From Patescibacteria group bacterium (lineage in GTDB: Bacteria > Patescibacteriota > Patescibacteriia > UM-FILTER-42-10), in NCBI GenBank assembly GCA_018825385.1, contig JAHJEX010000051.1, positions 1-32,852 of the forward strand: a DNA stretch of 32,852 bases, given 5' to 3'. Position numbers and translations under genes: made by a program. Below the pieces are notes generated by a model. The model saw only the letters and a program-made list of their open reading frames with translations. It was not told where the DNA came from and did not search any database. Shown here in pieces: positions 17,819 through 27,977 of this stretch. Each line of letters starts with the position of its first letter. Position 1 is the stretch's first letter.

Positions 17819-19390
17819 TTAAGCTGCCTTTAGACTTGATACAGCTTGCTCAAAATGCTCTAAACCTTCGGCTGTAATCGCATCAACATCTACAGCTGCA
17901 TCCCTGCTACAGTCAAAGGTTAGCTTACCTTCCTGCTTGCGGATAGTAATAAGCTTATTATCATTATCTGGATGTACAATTTCAACAAGGCCACTTCTCC
18001 GATCATCTTTTAAAATATCATAACCACGTTTCTCAAATGCCTCTACAACAAAGTCACGTATTGCTGTAATCATGTGCGGAGACTGTTCAAATATTTTATA
18101 TGGTTCCATAATTTCTACTGCTCCTTCCGGTTCTTTCTTTAATCCAGATTTAGGGTTCTTAAATAATGGTACTAGGATCATTGGTGCCATTAATGTTGTT
18201 ATCAATGTCATCATAATAGCTACACCAAATACTTCATTGGTAATGATCCCTGTCGAAATTCCGATACCGGCAACTATCAGTGCAACTTCTCCTCTTGGCA
18301 GCATTCCAATTCCAATACGCATGGATCCAAGGAAATTGAACCCTGAAAAGTAAGCAGGTAAACCAGAACCAACTATTTTACCAACAATAGCAAACAGCGA
18401 AATTACAATTCCGAATACTAGAGCTGACATCATTGCTTTGAAATCAACCAGGGTTCCCATAATTGCAAAAAATACGGGAACTAAAATATGTGACGCTCCA
18501 GCCAGTCTTTCTTCAAGTTCATCACCAATTTTGGTGACAGAAAGAAGAATGCCGGCGAGGTAAGCACCAATAATCATTGCCAGACCGAACAGTTCAGCAA
18601 CTGCCGCGATGATCAGACAAATACTGGCAGCGATTGCGGCATAAGTTTTGCCCTCAAGCTTAAGAAGCATTTTAGATAACTTCTTGCTAAACATAAATCC
18701 CAAAGCAGTAACACCACCGAGGAACACAAGCGCTTTCAGTCCGATCTGACCAAGTGCTGCCCAGGAAACTCCGTCTCCAGATTCACCTCCGGCCAGAGAA
18801 ATAACCATAGCTAGAATAAGAATTCCTAATACATCGTCAATAACTGCTGCAGCTAAAATAGAGACACCTTCTTTTGTGTCCAATTTATACATATCAGACA
18901 GCACGCGGGCGGTTATCCCAACAGAAGTTGCAGTCATTATTGCGCCCATGAACAGTGCGGTAGTATCGGTAAATGAATCAGCAAATCCGAACAGTACTGT
19001 TCCCCATGCACCTAATAAAAATGGAAGCACGACACCACCTATTGCAATACCAAGTGATTTCACTCCGTATTTCATAAATAATTTGGCGTCTGTTTCCAAA
19101 CCAACTAAAAACAGAAGCAAAACTGCTCCGATTTGACCAAAAAAGTATAATTCCGAAGAAATTGGTAGAGTGGAAGCATGTTCACCGACCTGTTCAATGA
19201 TTGGAAACAGTTTCCCAATCCATGGAAGCTCTATTGCTCCAAAGGCAAAAGGTCCCACAACCATGCCGCCAACTAATTCTCCTAAGACTTCTGACTGTTT
19301 GAACCTCTTAAACAAAAGTCCGAACAGTTTGGCTGCTAATAATAGAATTGCGAGCTGAAGTGTAAGCATCGCTAATGCATGCGGATCCAT
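17819..19390 (-). CDS. CPA2-family monovalent cation/H+ antiporter (KefB/NapA-like)
   Basis: 12-13 TM; ELVGGMVVGPFAFG, LLFLVGLETDAKLF, AAVIDDVLGILILA, AYLAGILLS, GMLPRGEVALIVAGIG; cytosolic C-terminal domain. Confidence 0.9.
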   Translation of the reverse strand: MDPHALAMLTLQLAILLLAAKLFGLLFKRFKQSEVLGELVGGMVVGPFAFGAIELPWIGKLFPIIEQVGEHASTLPISSELYFFGQIGAVLLLFLVGLETDAKLFMKYGVKSLGIAIGGVVLPFLLGAWGTVLFGFADSFTDTTALFMGAIMTATSVGITARVLSDMYKLDTKEGVSILAAAVIDDVLGILILAMVISLAGGESGDGVSWAALGQIGLKALVFLGGVTALGFMFSKKLSKMLLKLEGKTYAAIAASICLIIAAVAELFGLAMIIGAYLAGILLSVTKIGDELEERLAGASHILVPVFFAIMGTLVDFKAMMSALVFGIVISLFAIVGKIVGSGLPAYFSGFNFLGSMRIGIGMLPRGEVALIVAGIGISTGIITNEVFGVAIMMTLITTLMAPMILVPLFKNPKSGLKKEPEGAVEIMEPYKIFEQSPHMITAIRDFVVEAFEKRGYDILKDDRRSGLVEIVHPDNDNKLITIRKQEGKLTFDCSRDAAVDVDAITAEGLEHFEQAVSSLKAA

Positions 19391-19626
19391 ATTTTTGTAT
19401 TTTACTTAATAATTAAAAAAATTTGTTCGCAAGTCGAACCAATTCAGATGTATAATAGGGATAATTTTAAAAAATGTCAATCCAGCCGTTTTCAGAAATA
19501 GTTTAATAGGATACAGAAAAACCTCTCAATTTTAGGCATTTTCTGTTAAAATAACATTAGTGAAGCAAATTTATTGTCAGAACTCTATAAAAACAGGTTT
19601 TTCAGTCGATTTGAAAAAGAAGGGGC

Positions 19627-19655
19627 TTGATTTATTTCTTAATATATATTACTAT
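19627..19655 (+). promoter_or_regulatory. Candidate promoter of the ATP synthase operon
   Basis: TTGATT-17 nt-TACTAT upstream of the first gene at 19710. Confidence 0.4.
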
Positions 19656-19709
19656 ATATGCGAAATTGTGGATGTTTAGGAGAAATTTTGCTTTTTTTAC
19701 CTCAAACCA

Positions 19710-20015
19710 ATGGCTAAAAATACACCCGAGAAAGCATGGTGGCAACCAGCTGTAACAATATTTGGTGAAGTAACTGGGTGGATTGTGGTACCGATTGTAC
19801 TAGCATTATTTTCAGGCAGATATCTAGATGAGAAGAAGGGCACTGAACCATGGTATTTTCTCAGTTTGACAGGAGTAGCGTTTATAATATCTTGTGTAGG
19901 GATTACGATCATAGCTACAAAATATATTAAACAGATTGAAAAAGAAAACAAAAAGAAGTTAAATCAAAAACCGATTAATGAGCAACGAGACAGAAACAAC
20001 AGAAATAGTGAATGA
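19710..20015 (+). CDS. AtpI/AtpZ-like ATP synthase accessory membrane protein
   Basis: First gene of the atp operon; two TMs; WIVVPIVLALFSGRYLDEKKGTEPWYFLSLTGVAFIISCVGI. Confidence 0.75.
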   Translation: MAKNTPEKAWWQPAVTIFGEVTGWIVVPIVLALFSGRYLDEKKGTEPWYFLSLTGVAFIISCVGITIIATKYIKQIEKENKKKLNQKPINEQRDRNNRNSE

Positions 20016-20880
20016 AGAGGTGCACGAGGAAGTTGTAGCCGACCATTCTGAAACCGAAGCAACAAAAACCCACGAAGAAGTTTCCCACGAGGTTACGTTG
20101 TTTGCTGAGCCAGTATTCCATGTTGGAAATTTTCCGGTAACTAATTCGCTTATTAATTCCTGGGTCACAGTATTTATTATAGTTTTGTTCGCGCTCGCAT
20201 TAAAAAGGCGCATTAAAAGAATACCAGAAGGGATCCAGAACGCATTTGAAATTATTGTTGAAGGTGCTCTAAATTTAGCAGATTCTGTTACTGGTGATCG
20301 TAAAAAGAGCCAAAAAGTTTTCCCAATCGTTTTTGCAATATTTATCTTTGTTTTAATAAATAATTGGTTGGGATTAGTTCCTGGAATTGGATCAGTTGGA
20401 TTTATAGAAGAAGGCGGTGGACATTCAGTATTTATACCATTTTTCAGAGGTGGAACCGCAGATTTAAATACAACACTTGCATTGGCACTATTTGCTGTTA
20501 TTGGTTCAAACGTTTTTGGTGTTGTTATTGTAGGTGCATGGAAGTACATGAACAAATTTATAAACATCGAAGCAATCGCTGAAATTCCTAAAAAGATTAG
20601 AAAAGATCCGGCAATAATATTTGTAAACCCCATTAAGGCATTTGTAGGAATTATTGAAATAATTGGTGAATTTGCAAAGATTGCATCGCTATCATTTCGA
20701 CTATTTGGAAATGTTTTTGCAGGTGAGGTCTTGTTATCATCAATGGCTGTAATATTCGCATTTGTCTTGCCTGTACCGTTTATGTTTCTAGAAGTAATTG
20801 TGGGCATTATTCAAGCTATAATCTTCGCGATGTTGACATTAGTGTATTTCACTATTGCTTCCACCGAAGAAGAGCATTAA
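19978..20880 (+). CDS. atpB: F0F1 ATP synthase subunit a
   Basis: Conserved SLSFRLFGNVFAGEVLL, NNWLGLVPGIGSVG; acidic N-terminal extension; overlaps the upstream gene by 38 nt. Confidence 0.93.
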   Translation: MSNETETTEIVNEEVHEEVVADHSETEATKTHEEVSHEVTLFAEPVFHVGNFPVTNSLINSWVTVFIIVLFALALKRRIKRIPEGIQNAFEIIVEGALNLADSVTGDRKKSQKVFPIVFAIFIFVLINNWLGLVPGIGSVGFIEEGGGHSVFIPFFRGGTADLNTTLALALFAVIGSNVFGVVIVGAWKYMNKFINIEAIAEIPKKIRKDPAIIFVNPIKAFVGIIEIIGEFAKIASLSFRLFGNVFAGEVLLSSMAVIFAFVLPVPFMFLEVIVGIIQAIIFAMLTLVYFTIASTEEEH

Positions 20881-20928
20881 TCATTAATGATTTACTAACA
20901 CCGACTATAAACTAAAAAATATATAGCT

Positions 20929-20950
20929 CCCTCGCCCTAAAGGGCTCGGG
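20929..20950. promoter_or_regulatory. GC-rich hairpin in the atpB-atpE intergenic region
   Basis: CCC-TC-GCCC-taaa-GGGC-TC-GGG stem with internal loop in an otherwise AT-rich spacer. Confidence 0.5.
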
Positions 20951-20991
20951 ACAAGAGTCGAGTAGTTAATAAATCTAAAGAAAGGTCGTAA

Positions 20992-21207
<216 letters not shown>

Positions 21208-21219
21208 TCTTATGACGCA

Positions 21220-21245
21220 CAGGAGATTTGATCTCAAATCTCCTG
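21220..21245. promoter_or_regulatory. Perfect inverted repeat in the atpE-atpF intergenic region
   Basis: CAGGAGATTTGA-TC-TCAAATCTCCTG, 12 bp perfect, not followed by a T tract. Confidence 0.75.
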
Positions 21246-21274
21246 AGGTTAGAAGATTAATATAATAAACCCAT

Positions 21275-21775
21275 ATGGATGAATTAGTAAAAACATTTCA
21301 CATTGATTGGAAACTGCTAATAGCGCAGATTATTAACTTTGGCATTGTCCTGGGTGTACTATGGTACTTTGCCCTGAAACCGTTGATGAAAATAATGAAT
21401 AAGCGTAATGAAGATATTGAGCAAAGCCTGAAAAATGCCGAAGAAATTGAAAAGAGGCTAAAGGCAGCTGGTGAAAGTAAAGAACAGATGATTCTTGAAG
21501 CTAAGAAAGAATCCCAAGTAATTATGGAAAATGCAAACAAGGAATCTGAACAACTAAAGAATAGTAAAATAGCGGAAACCAGATCTGAAATAGAAAATAT
21601 TGCTGCAAAAACCAAAGCAAGTTTATTAGCCGATAAAGAAAAAATGATTACTGATGCTAGAAAAGAAGTTGGCGGATTGATAATTGAAGCTAGTTCAAAA
21701 ATAATTGGAAGGAATATAGATTCTGAAACAAATAGAAAAATGGTAGAAGAAACTGTAAAAAAGATTAAAGAATAA
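21275..21775 (+). CDS. atpF: F0F1 ATP synthase subunit b
   Basis: N-terminal TM (LLIAQIINFGIVLGVLWYFALKPLMKIMNKR) then a long charged helix; operon position. Confidence 0.92.
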   Translation: MDELVKTFHIDWKLLIAQIINFGIVLGVLWYFALKPLMKIMNKRNEDIEQSLKNAEEIEKRLKAAGESKEQMILEAKKESQVIMENANKESEQLKNSKIAETRSEIENIAAKTKASLLADKEKMITDARKEVGGLIIEASSKIIGRNIDSETNRKMVEETVKKIKE

Positions 21776-21777
21776 TA

Positions 21778-22176
21778 ATGAGAAAAATCACACCAAGAAA
21801 ATACGCGCAAGGATTATACGAATCACTCCAAGATAAAGATAAGAGTGAAGTTTCGAATACTATTAAATCTTTCATTCAAGTTTTAGTCCGTAACAAAGTT
21901 ATCTCAAAATCTGACAAAATTGTAAAAGCTTTTCATGATTATATATATGAGCAGGAAGGAATTCAGTTGGTATCAGTATACTCTGTTGAAGCATTGAGTA
22001 ACAACCTGAAAAAGGAAATTGAAACTGGTTTGAAAATAGCTTTAAAGAAAGAGATTGAACTAGAAGAGCATATTGATTCATCACTAATCGGTGGGGTAAA
22101 GTTAAAATATGGTGATGTTGAAGCAGATGGTAGTGTCAGAAAGAAAATTGAGAGTCTAGAGAATACAATAGGATAA
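21778..22176 (+). CDS. atpH: F0F1 ATP synthase subunit delta
   Basis: C-terminal IDSSLIGGVKLKYGDVEADGSVRKKIESL; operon position. Confidence 0.9.
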   Translation: MRKITPRKYAQGLYESLQDKDKSEVSNTIKSFIQVLVRNKVISKSDKIVKAFHDYIYEQEGIQLVSVYSVEALSNNLKKEIETGLKIALKKEIELEEHIDSSLIGGVKLKYGDVEADGSVRKKIESLENTIG

Positions 22177-22211
22177 ATTAAATATTTGAATATACAATTA
22201 AAAAAACAACT

Positions 22212-23747
22212 ATGGCAAACAAGGATTACATTATAGAAGAGCTAAAGAAGCAAATTACTGATTATAAAACTTCAGTTTCAAAAGAAAAAATTGGTACGGT
22301 TGAAGAAATTGGTGACGGAATTGCCAGAATATCTGGATTATCTGATACTATGGCTTCAGAAATGCTAGAATTTCCTGGTGGAAAATTTGGCGTATCATTA
22401 AACCTGGAAGAAGATTCGGTCGGTGCTATTATCCTTGGAGAGTACGAGACTATCAAAGAAGGCGATACTGTAAAAAGTACTGGTAGAATTTTAGAAGTTC
22501 CAGTTGGAGAAGCTATGGTTGGTCGTGTAGTCAACCCTTTGGGTGAGCCGATTGACGGAAAGGGTCCTATTAATACTGATACATATTATCCAATCGAAAA
22601 GATTGCGCCTCGTGTAATCACTCGTCAGTCAGTAAATACCCCAGTGCAAACAGGAGTCAAAGCAATCGATGCCATGATTCCTATCGGCCGTGGTCAGCGC
22701 GAATTAATTATCGGTGATAGACAAACTGGTAAAACAGCTTTGGCAATTGATACAATAATCAACCAAAAAGGAAAGAATGAAATTTGTATTTACGTTGCAA
22801 TTGGGCAAAAAGAGTCTAAAGTTGCAAAGATAGTGGCTGAGTTGGAAAAATATGGCGCAATGGAACATACCATTATAGTTTTGGCCGGAGCATCAGACCC
22901 AGCACCTTTGACATTTATTGCACCTTATTCAGGCTGTTCAATGGGAGAATATTTCATGGATCAAGGTAAGGACAGTTTAGTCATATATGATGATCTTTCC
23001 AAACACGCCTGGGCATATCGTCAGATTTCTCTATTATTGAGACGACCTCCTGGACGAGAAGCATATCCGGGCGATGTGTTTTATTTGCATTCTCGTTTAC
23101 TAGAACGTGCTGCAAAGTTAAACAAAGACTACGGTGGAGGCTCATTGACAGCACTTCCGATTATTGAAACACAAGCAGGTGATTTATCTGCCTATATTCC
23201 AACAAATGTAATTTCCATTACAGATGGACAGATCTTTGTAGAATCAGATTTGTTTAATCAGGGTATACGACCGGCATTGAACGTTGGATTGTCAGTTTCC
23301 CGTGTTGGTTCGGCTGCTCAGATTAAAGCCATGAAACAAGTTGCTGGTAAAGTCAGAATTGATTTGGCTCAGTATCGTGAACTTGCAGCCTTTGCTCAGT
23401 TTGGATCAGATCTTGATGAAGCAACTCGAACACAGTTAGAAAGAGGAAAAAGACTAACAGAAATTCTAAAGCAGGGACAATATGAACCAATGTCTGTTGA
23501 AAACCAAGTTGCAATACTCTATGCGGCTGTGAATGGAATGTTGGATGATGTTCCCGTTGAAAAGATTGCTGAGTTTGAATTAGAATTCCACAAATATCTT
23601 AAAATTTCGAAGAAAGATTTACTTGAAGAAATCCTCAAAAAAGGTGAACTTTCAGAAGGTCTTGAAAATAAATTAAAAGAAGCAATTGAAGAGTTTAAAA
23701 AAACTAAAGACTTTAGTGTATCAGAAGAAGCAGCGGAAAAAAAATAA
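22212..23747 (+). CDS. atpA: F0F1 ATP synthase subunit alpha
   Basis: [49 protein letters not shown]. Confidence 0.97.
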   Translation: MANKDYIIEELKKQITDYKTSVSKEKIGTVEEIGDGIARISGLSDTMASEMLEFPGGKFGVSLNLEEDSVGAIILGEYETIKEGDTVKSTGRILEVPVGEAMVGRVVNPLGEPIDGKGPINTDTYYPIEKIAPRVITRQSVNTPVQTGVKAIDAMIPIGRGQRELIIGDRQTGKTALAIDTIINQKGKNEICIYVAIGQKESKVAKIVAELEKYGAMEHTIIVLAGASDPAPLTFIAPYSGCSMGEYFMDQGKDSLVIYDDLSKHAWAYRQISLLLRRPPGREAYPGDVFYLHSRLLERAAKLNKDYGGGSLTALPIIETQAGDLSAYIPTNVISITDGQIFVESDLFNQGIRPALNVGLSVSRVGSAAQIKAMKQVAGKVRIDLAQYRELAAFAQFGSDLDEATRTQLERGKRLTEILKQGQYEPMSVENQVAILYAAVNGMLDDVPVEKIAEFELEFHKYLKISKKDLLEEILKKGELSEGLENKLKEAIEEFKKTKDFSVSEEAAEKK

Positions 23748-23765
23748 TAAAAAACTACAGATAAT

Positions 23766-24683
23766 ATGCCAGTAGCGACACGAGATATTAATAGAAGAAT
23801 TAAGTCCATAGCTAATACTAAGAAAATTACTAAGGCTATGGAAATGGTTTCAGCTTCCAAAATGAGGAAAGCTGTTAATGCTGTATTGGCTACAAGAGAT
23901 TATTCAAACTCTGCATGGGATTTGGTAAAAAATCTATCTGCTAAAACGGATTCTTCTCTACATCCTCTATTACAAAAAAGAAATAAAGTTAAGAATGTTG
24001 GATTAATACTTATCACGTCCAATAGAGGTTTATGCGGCAGCTTTAACAGAGATATAGTTGATGAGGTTGCAAAATATGTGCAACATCATAAAAAGGAACA
24101 CGTTGATGTTGAGGCAGAAGTAATACTGATGGGATCTAAAGGTCAGGATATAATGTTCCGTCATGGTCACAATATTGTTGCAGAATTTGCTAAGCTGGAT
24201 ATGCATAGTAGGATTACCGAAGTTACTCCAATTTCTCGAATGGTTATTAAAGATTTTCTTTCAGGAAAATACGATAAAGTTTCTATTGCATATACTGATT
24301 ACAAATCAGTAATTTCCCAAAAACCAACTATAAGAAAAATTTTGCCAATTAGTGGAGAAGATGAGGAACTTGGTTTTGTTGGTAAAGAATCTCCCAGCAC
24401 AGAGGAAAAAGTTACTAAAGATGAATTTGAGTATCTTTTTGAACCAACGCCTGATGCTGTTTTGGACCAGATGCTTTATCGTCTAATAGAGCTTCAAATA
24501 TATCAAGCGCTTTTAGAATCCAATGCTTCAGAGCATTCAGCTAGAATGTTGTCTATGCGTAATGCATCTGATGCGGCTAGCGATATGATTGAGGATTTAA
24601 CATTATACTTTAATCAGGCAAGACAACAAGCTATTACGTCAGAACTGGCAGATATTAGTGCTGGCCGAGCGGCCGTTGAATAA
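23766..24683 (+). CDS. atpG: F0F1 ATP synthase subunit gamma
   Basis: DINRRIKSIANTKKITKAMEMVSASKMRKA; C-terminal EHSARMLSMRNASDAASDMIEDLTLYFNQARQQAITSEL. Confidence 0.96.
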   Translation: MPVATRDINRRIKSIANTKKITKAMEMVSASKMRKAVNAVLATRDYSNSAWDLVKNLSAKTDSSLHPLLQKRNKVKNVGLILITSNRGLCGSFNRDIVDEVAKYVQHHKKEHVDVEAEVILMGSKGQDIMFRHGHNIVAEFAKLDMHSRITEVTPISRMVIKDFLSGKYDKVSIAYTDYKSVISQKPTIRKILPISGEDEELGFVGKESPSTEEKVTKDEFEYLFEPTPDAVLDQMLYRLIELQIYQALLESNASEHSARMLSMRNASDAASDMIEDLTLYFNQARQQAITSELADISAGRAAVE

Positions 24684-24712
24684 GTTTATATTTTAGAAAT
24701 TATTAATTATAG

Positions 24713-26104
<1,392 letters not shown>

Positions 26105-26112
26105 TTACAATT

Positions 26113-26556
26113 ATGGCTGAAAAACTACAATTTGAAATTACAACTCCTGAAGGCAAAATCTATTCTGAACGGGTAGATGAAGTAATTCTGCCAACGCCAA
26201 ATGGTGAAATAGGAATACTTCCAAACCACATTCCTTTGGTTTCTCTATTGTCTCCCGGGGAAGTAAGAATTAAAGTAGGTTCTGAAGAAACATATTTGGC
26301 AGTATCGGGCGGGTTTATTGAAGTAAGACCTGATAAAATATTGGTATTAGCTGATACCGCAGAACACGCTGATGAAATTGATGAAGCTCGAGCAGAAGCT
26401 GCCAAAATTAAAGCGCAAGAGCTGGCAAATGTTAAAAGAACTGATGCAAAAGAATTTGCTGCACTTACTGCAAAGATTGAAAAAGAATTTGCAAGACTGA
26501 AAGTTGTTCAGAGAAGGCGCAGAAGAAGAAATATTCCACCTCCAACCGGAAATTAA
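26113..26556 (+). CDS. atpC: F0F1 ATP synthase subunit epsilon
   Basis: LQFEITTPEGKIYSERVDEVILPTPNGEIGILPNHIPLVSLL; Arg-rich C-terminal tail. Confidence 0.94.
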   Translation: MAEKLQFEITTPEGKIYSERVDEVILPTPNGEIGILPNHIPLVSLLSPGEVRIKVGSEETYLAVSGGFIEVRPDKILVLADTAEHADEIDEARAEAAKIKAQELANVKRTDAKEFAALTAKIEKEFARLKVVQRRRRRRNIPPPTGN

Positions 26557-26571
26557 TCCTAATTCAAAACT

Positions 26572-26994
26572 ATGTCACATCGTGCAAAAGCCCTAATAGT
26601 ATCCTGTATGGATTTTCGTTTTCAAGATGCTGTCAATGATTTTTCAGAAGACCTGCGAGTTGAAGGTTCCTATGATTTGATAACTATTCCAGGTGTGGCA
26701 AAAAATCTGTCACGACCTGACAGTGATGAATTAAAAAATTATTTACTGAACACTATTGAGAAATCATATCAGCTACATGATATTGCAAAAGTAATAATTA
26801 TAAACCACCAAGATTGTGGGGGTTACGAAAAATATGATGATGAGCAGAGCGAGAGGGTGCAGCATTTCACAGATTTAAAGAAGGCAGGAAAAATAATTGA
26901 AGGCAATTTTCCAGAATTAAAGGTAAAACTATATTTTGCAAATATCAAGGAGAAAGGAAATAAAAGAGAGATAGATTTTGAAGAAGTAAAATAA
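26572..26994 (+). CDS. Small beta-carbonic-anhydrase-like protein
   Basis: SCMDFRF (Cys-x-Asp-x-Arg) and NHQDCGGY (His-x2-Cys) match beta-CA zinc-ligand motifs; 16 nt after atpC. Confidence 0.65.
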   Translation: MSHRAKALIVSCMDFRFQDAVNDFSEDLRVEGSYDLITIPGVAKNLSRPDSDELKNYLLNTIEKSYQLHDIAKVIIINHQDCGGYEKYDDEQSERVQHFTDLKKAGKIIEGNFPELKVKLYFANIKEKGNKREIDFEEVK

Positions 26995-27002
26995 ACTAAA
27001 CT

Positions 27003-27031
27003 AAAAACAGGCTCTTCTTGAGCCTGTTTTT
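27003..27031. terminator. Bidirectional intrinsic terminator
   Basis: AAAAACAGGCTC-ttctt-GAGCCTGTTTTT, 12 bp stem between convergent genes. Confidence 0.88.
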
Positions 27032-27042
27032 GAATTGCTGTA

Positions 27043-27807
27043 TTAAACTGGCCTCAATGTTCCAGCCCATACTTGCCAGGCCAACAATGATTTTGCTACT
27101 AGACTAAGTACGATGTAAGCTTTTTCACCATAAAGATAGTTTTTCCATTTACCAACTTTTTTATACTGCAGAATCATGTTAATTGCAAAGACATTGAAAA
27201 ATAGAAATATGGAGAAGAATATCCAGTAAACAAAAGAAGGTGGGCCTTGTGTCTCACTGCCAGCAAATCCCAAATATAGTGCTATTGCTACCCAGGGTAT
27301 TGCACCTGCCAGTACGCCAAACCAATATGATGTCCAATTGGTTTTTTCAGTAGTCTGATTGTGCAATTCCATCACCCAACCAAAGAGAATCATCATCATA
27401 TTTAGAAAAAACATAAGCATCAAACTAACACCGTCATACATACCTGTAAGCATGGCGATAACTATTATCATCAGCGAAGAACTGAAAGAATACTCTATCC
27501 ATCGCGTATAATTAGTCCCTCTCTTCAGATTTTTGTTATACCATTCGTTAATCTTTGGCATAGCAATAAGAAGATGTGCCAGTGCCGATAACAGTAGAAA
27601 GCCAGCTACCAGGGGACCAACAGAGATTGAGAAGGCCTCTTTAAGCACTGGTTCTAGCTTCTGAGTTTGAGCGTTGAACTCAACAAAAACTGTAGTTATT
27701 GGAAGTGAAAAATTACTACTCAAAGCAAACATAGCAATTCCCTGTGCAAGATGAAAAAAGGCCATTATTAAATTAAACTTTCTTAGTCCTCTAAATCGCT
27801 TTTCCAT
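27043..27807 (-). CDS. Heliorhodopsin
   Basis: Seven hydrophobic segments; RWIEYSFSSSLMI, GVLAGAIPWVAIALY, GKWKNYLYGEKAYIVLSLVAKSLLAWQVWAGTLRPV match the remembered heliorhodopsin signature, including the Schiff-base Lys in SLVAKS. Start at 27807 (AAGGA SD) preferred over the ORF start at 27834. Confidence 0.93.
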   Translation of the reverse strand: MEKRFRGLRKFNLIMAFFHLAQGIAMFALSSNFSLPITTVFVEFNAQTQKLEPVLKEAFSISVGPLVAGFLLLSALAHLLIAMPKINEWYNKNLKRGTNYTRWIEYSFSSSLMIIVIAMLTGMYDGVSLMLMFFLNMMMILFGWVMELHNQTTEKTNWTSYWFGVLAGAIPWVAIALYLGFAGSETQGPPSFVYWIFFSIFLFFNVFAINMILQYKKVGKWKNYLYGEKAYIVLSLVAKSLLAWQVWAGTLRPV

Positions 27808-27862
27808 GTTTTGTTCCTTGTTGGTTTCCCCCATTGTTTTTTGCTTAATAATTTATGGTTAA

Positions 27863-27891
27863 ATTATATATTATTTTACTAATACTACCAA
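27863..27891 (-). promoter_or_regulatory. Candidate promoter of the heliorhodopsin gene
   Basis: Minus strand TTGGTA-17 nt-TATAAT. Confidence 0.5.
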
Positions 27892-27977
27892 GAGACTACG
27901 AGATTATAGCCTCTTTGGAATATTTATAAAAATAAAAAATGGGCAAGCGGTAAGCATTATTCCTATAGATAGAACCA

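Noticed and set aside
19959-20807. 282 aa minus-strand ORF antisense to atpB
   Set aside because: Lies opposite a clearly identified atpB; its translation is Thr/Ser/Asn/Ile-rich with no recognised family, typical of a shadow ORF.
27043-27834. Proton-pumping type-1 rhodopsin interpretation
   Set aside because: Sequence matches the heliorhodopsin signature rather than bacteriorhodopsin-type helix C/G motifs, so light-driven proton pumping for the adjacent ATP synthase is not supported.
27930-27977. Possible terminator between proA and heliorhodopsin
   Set aside because: Minus strand has a T-rich tract after AATG...CATT, but the stem is too short to support.
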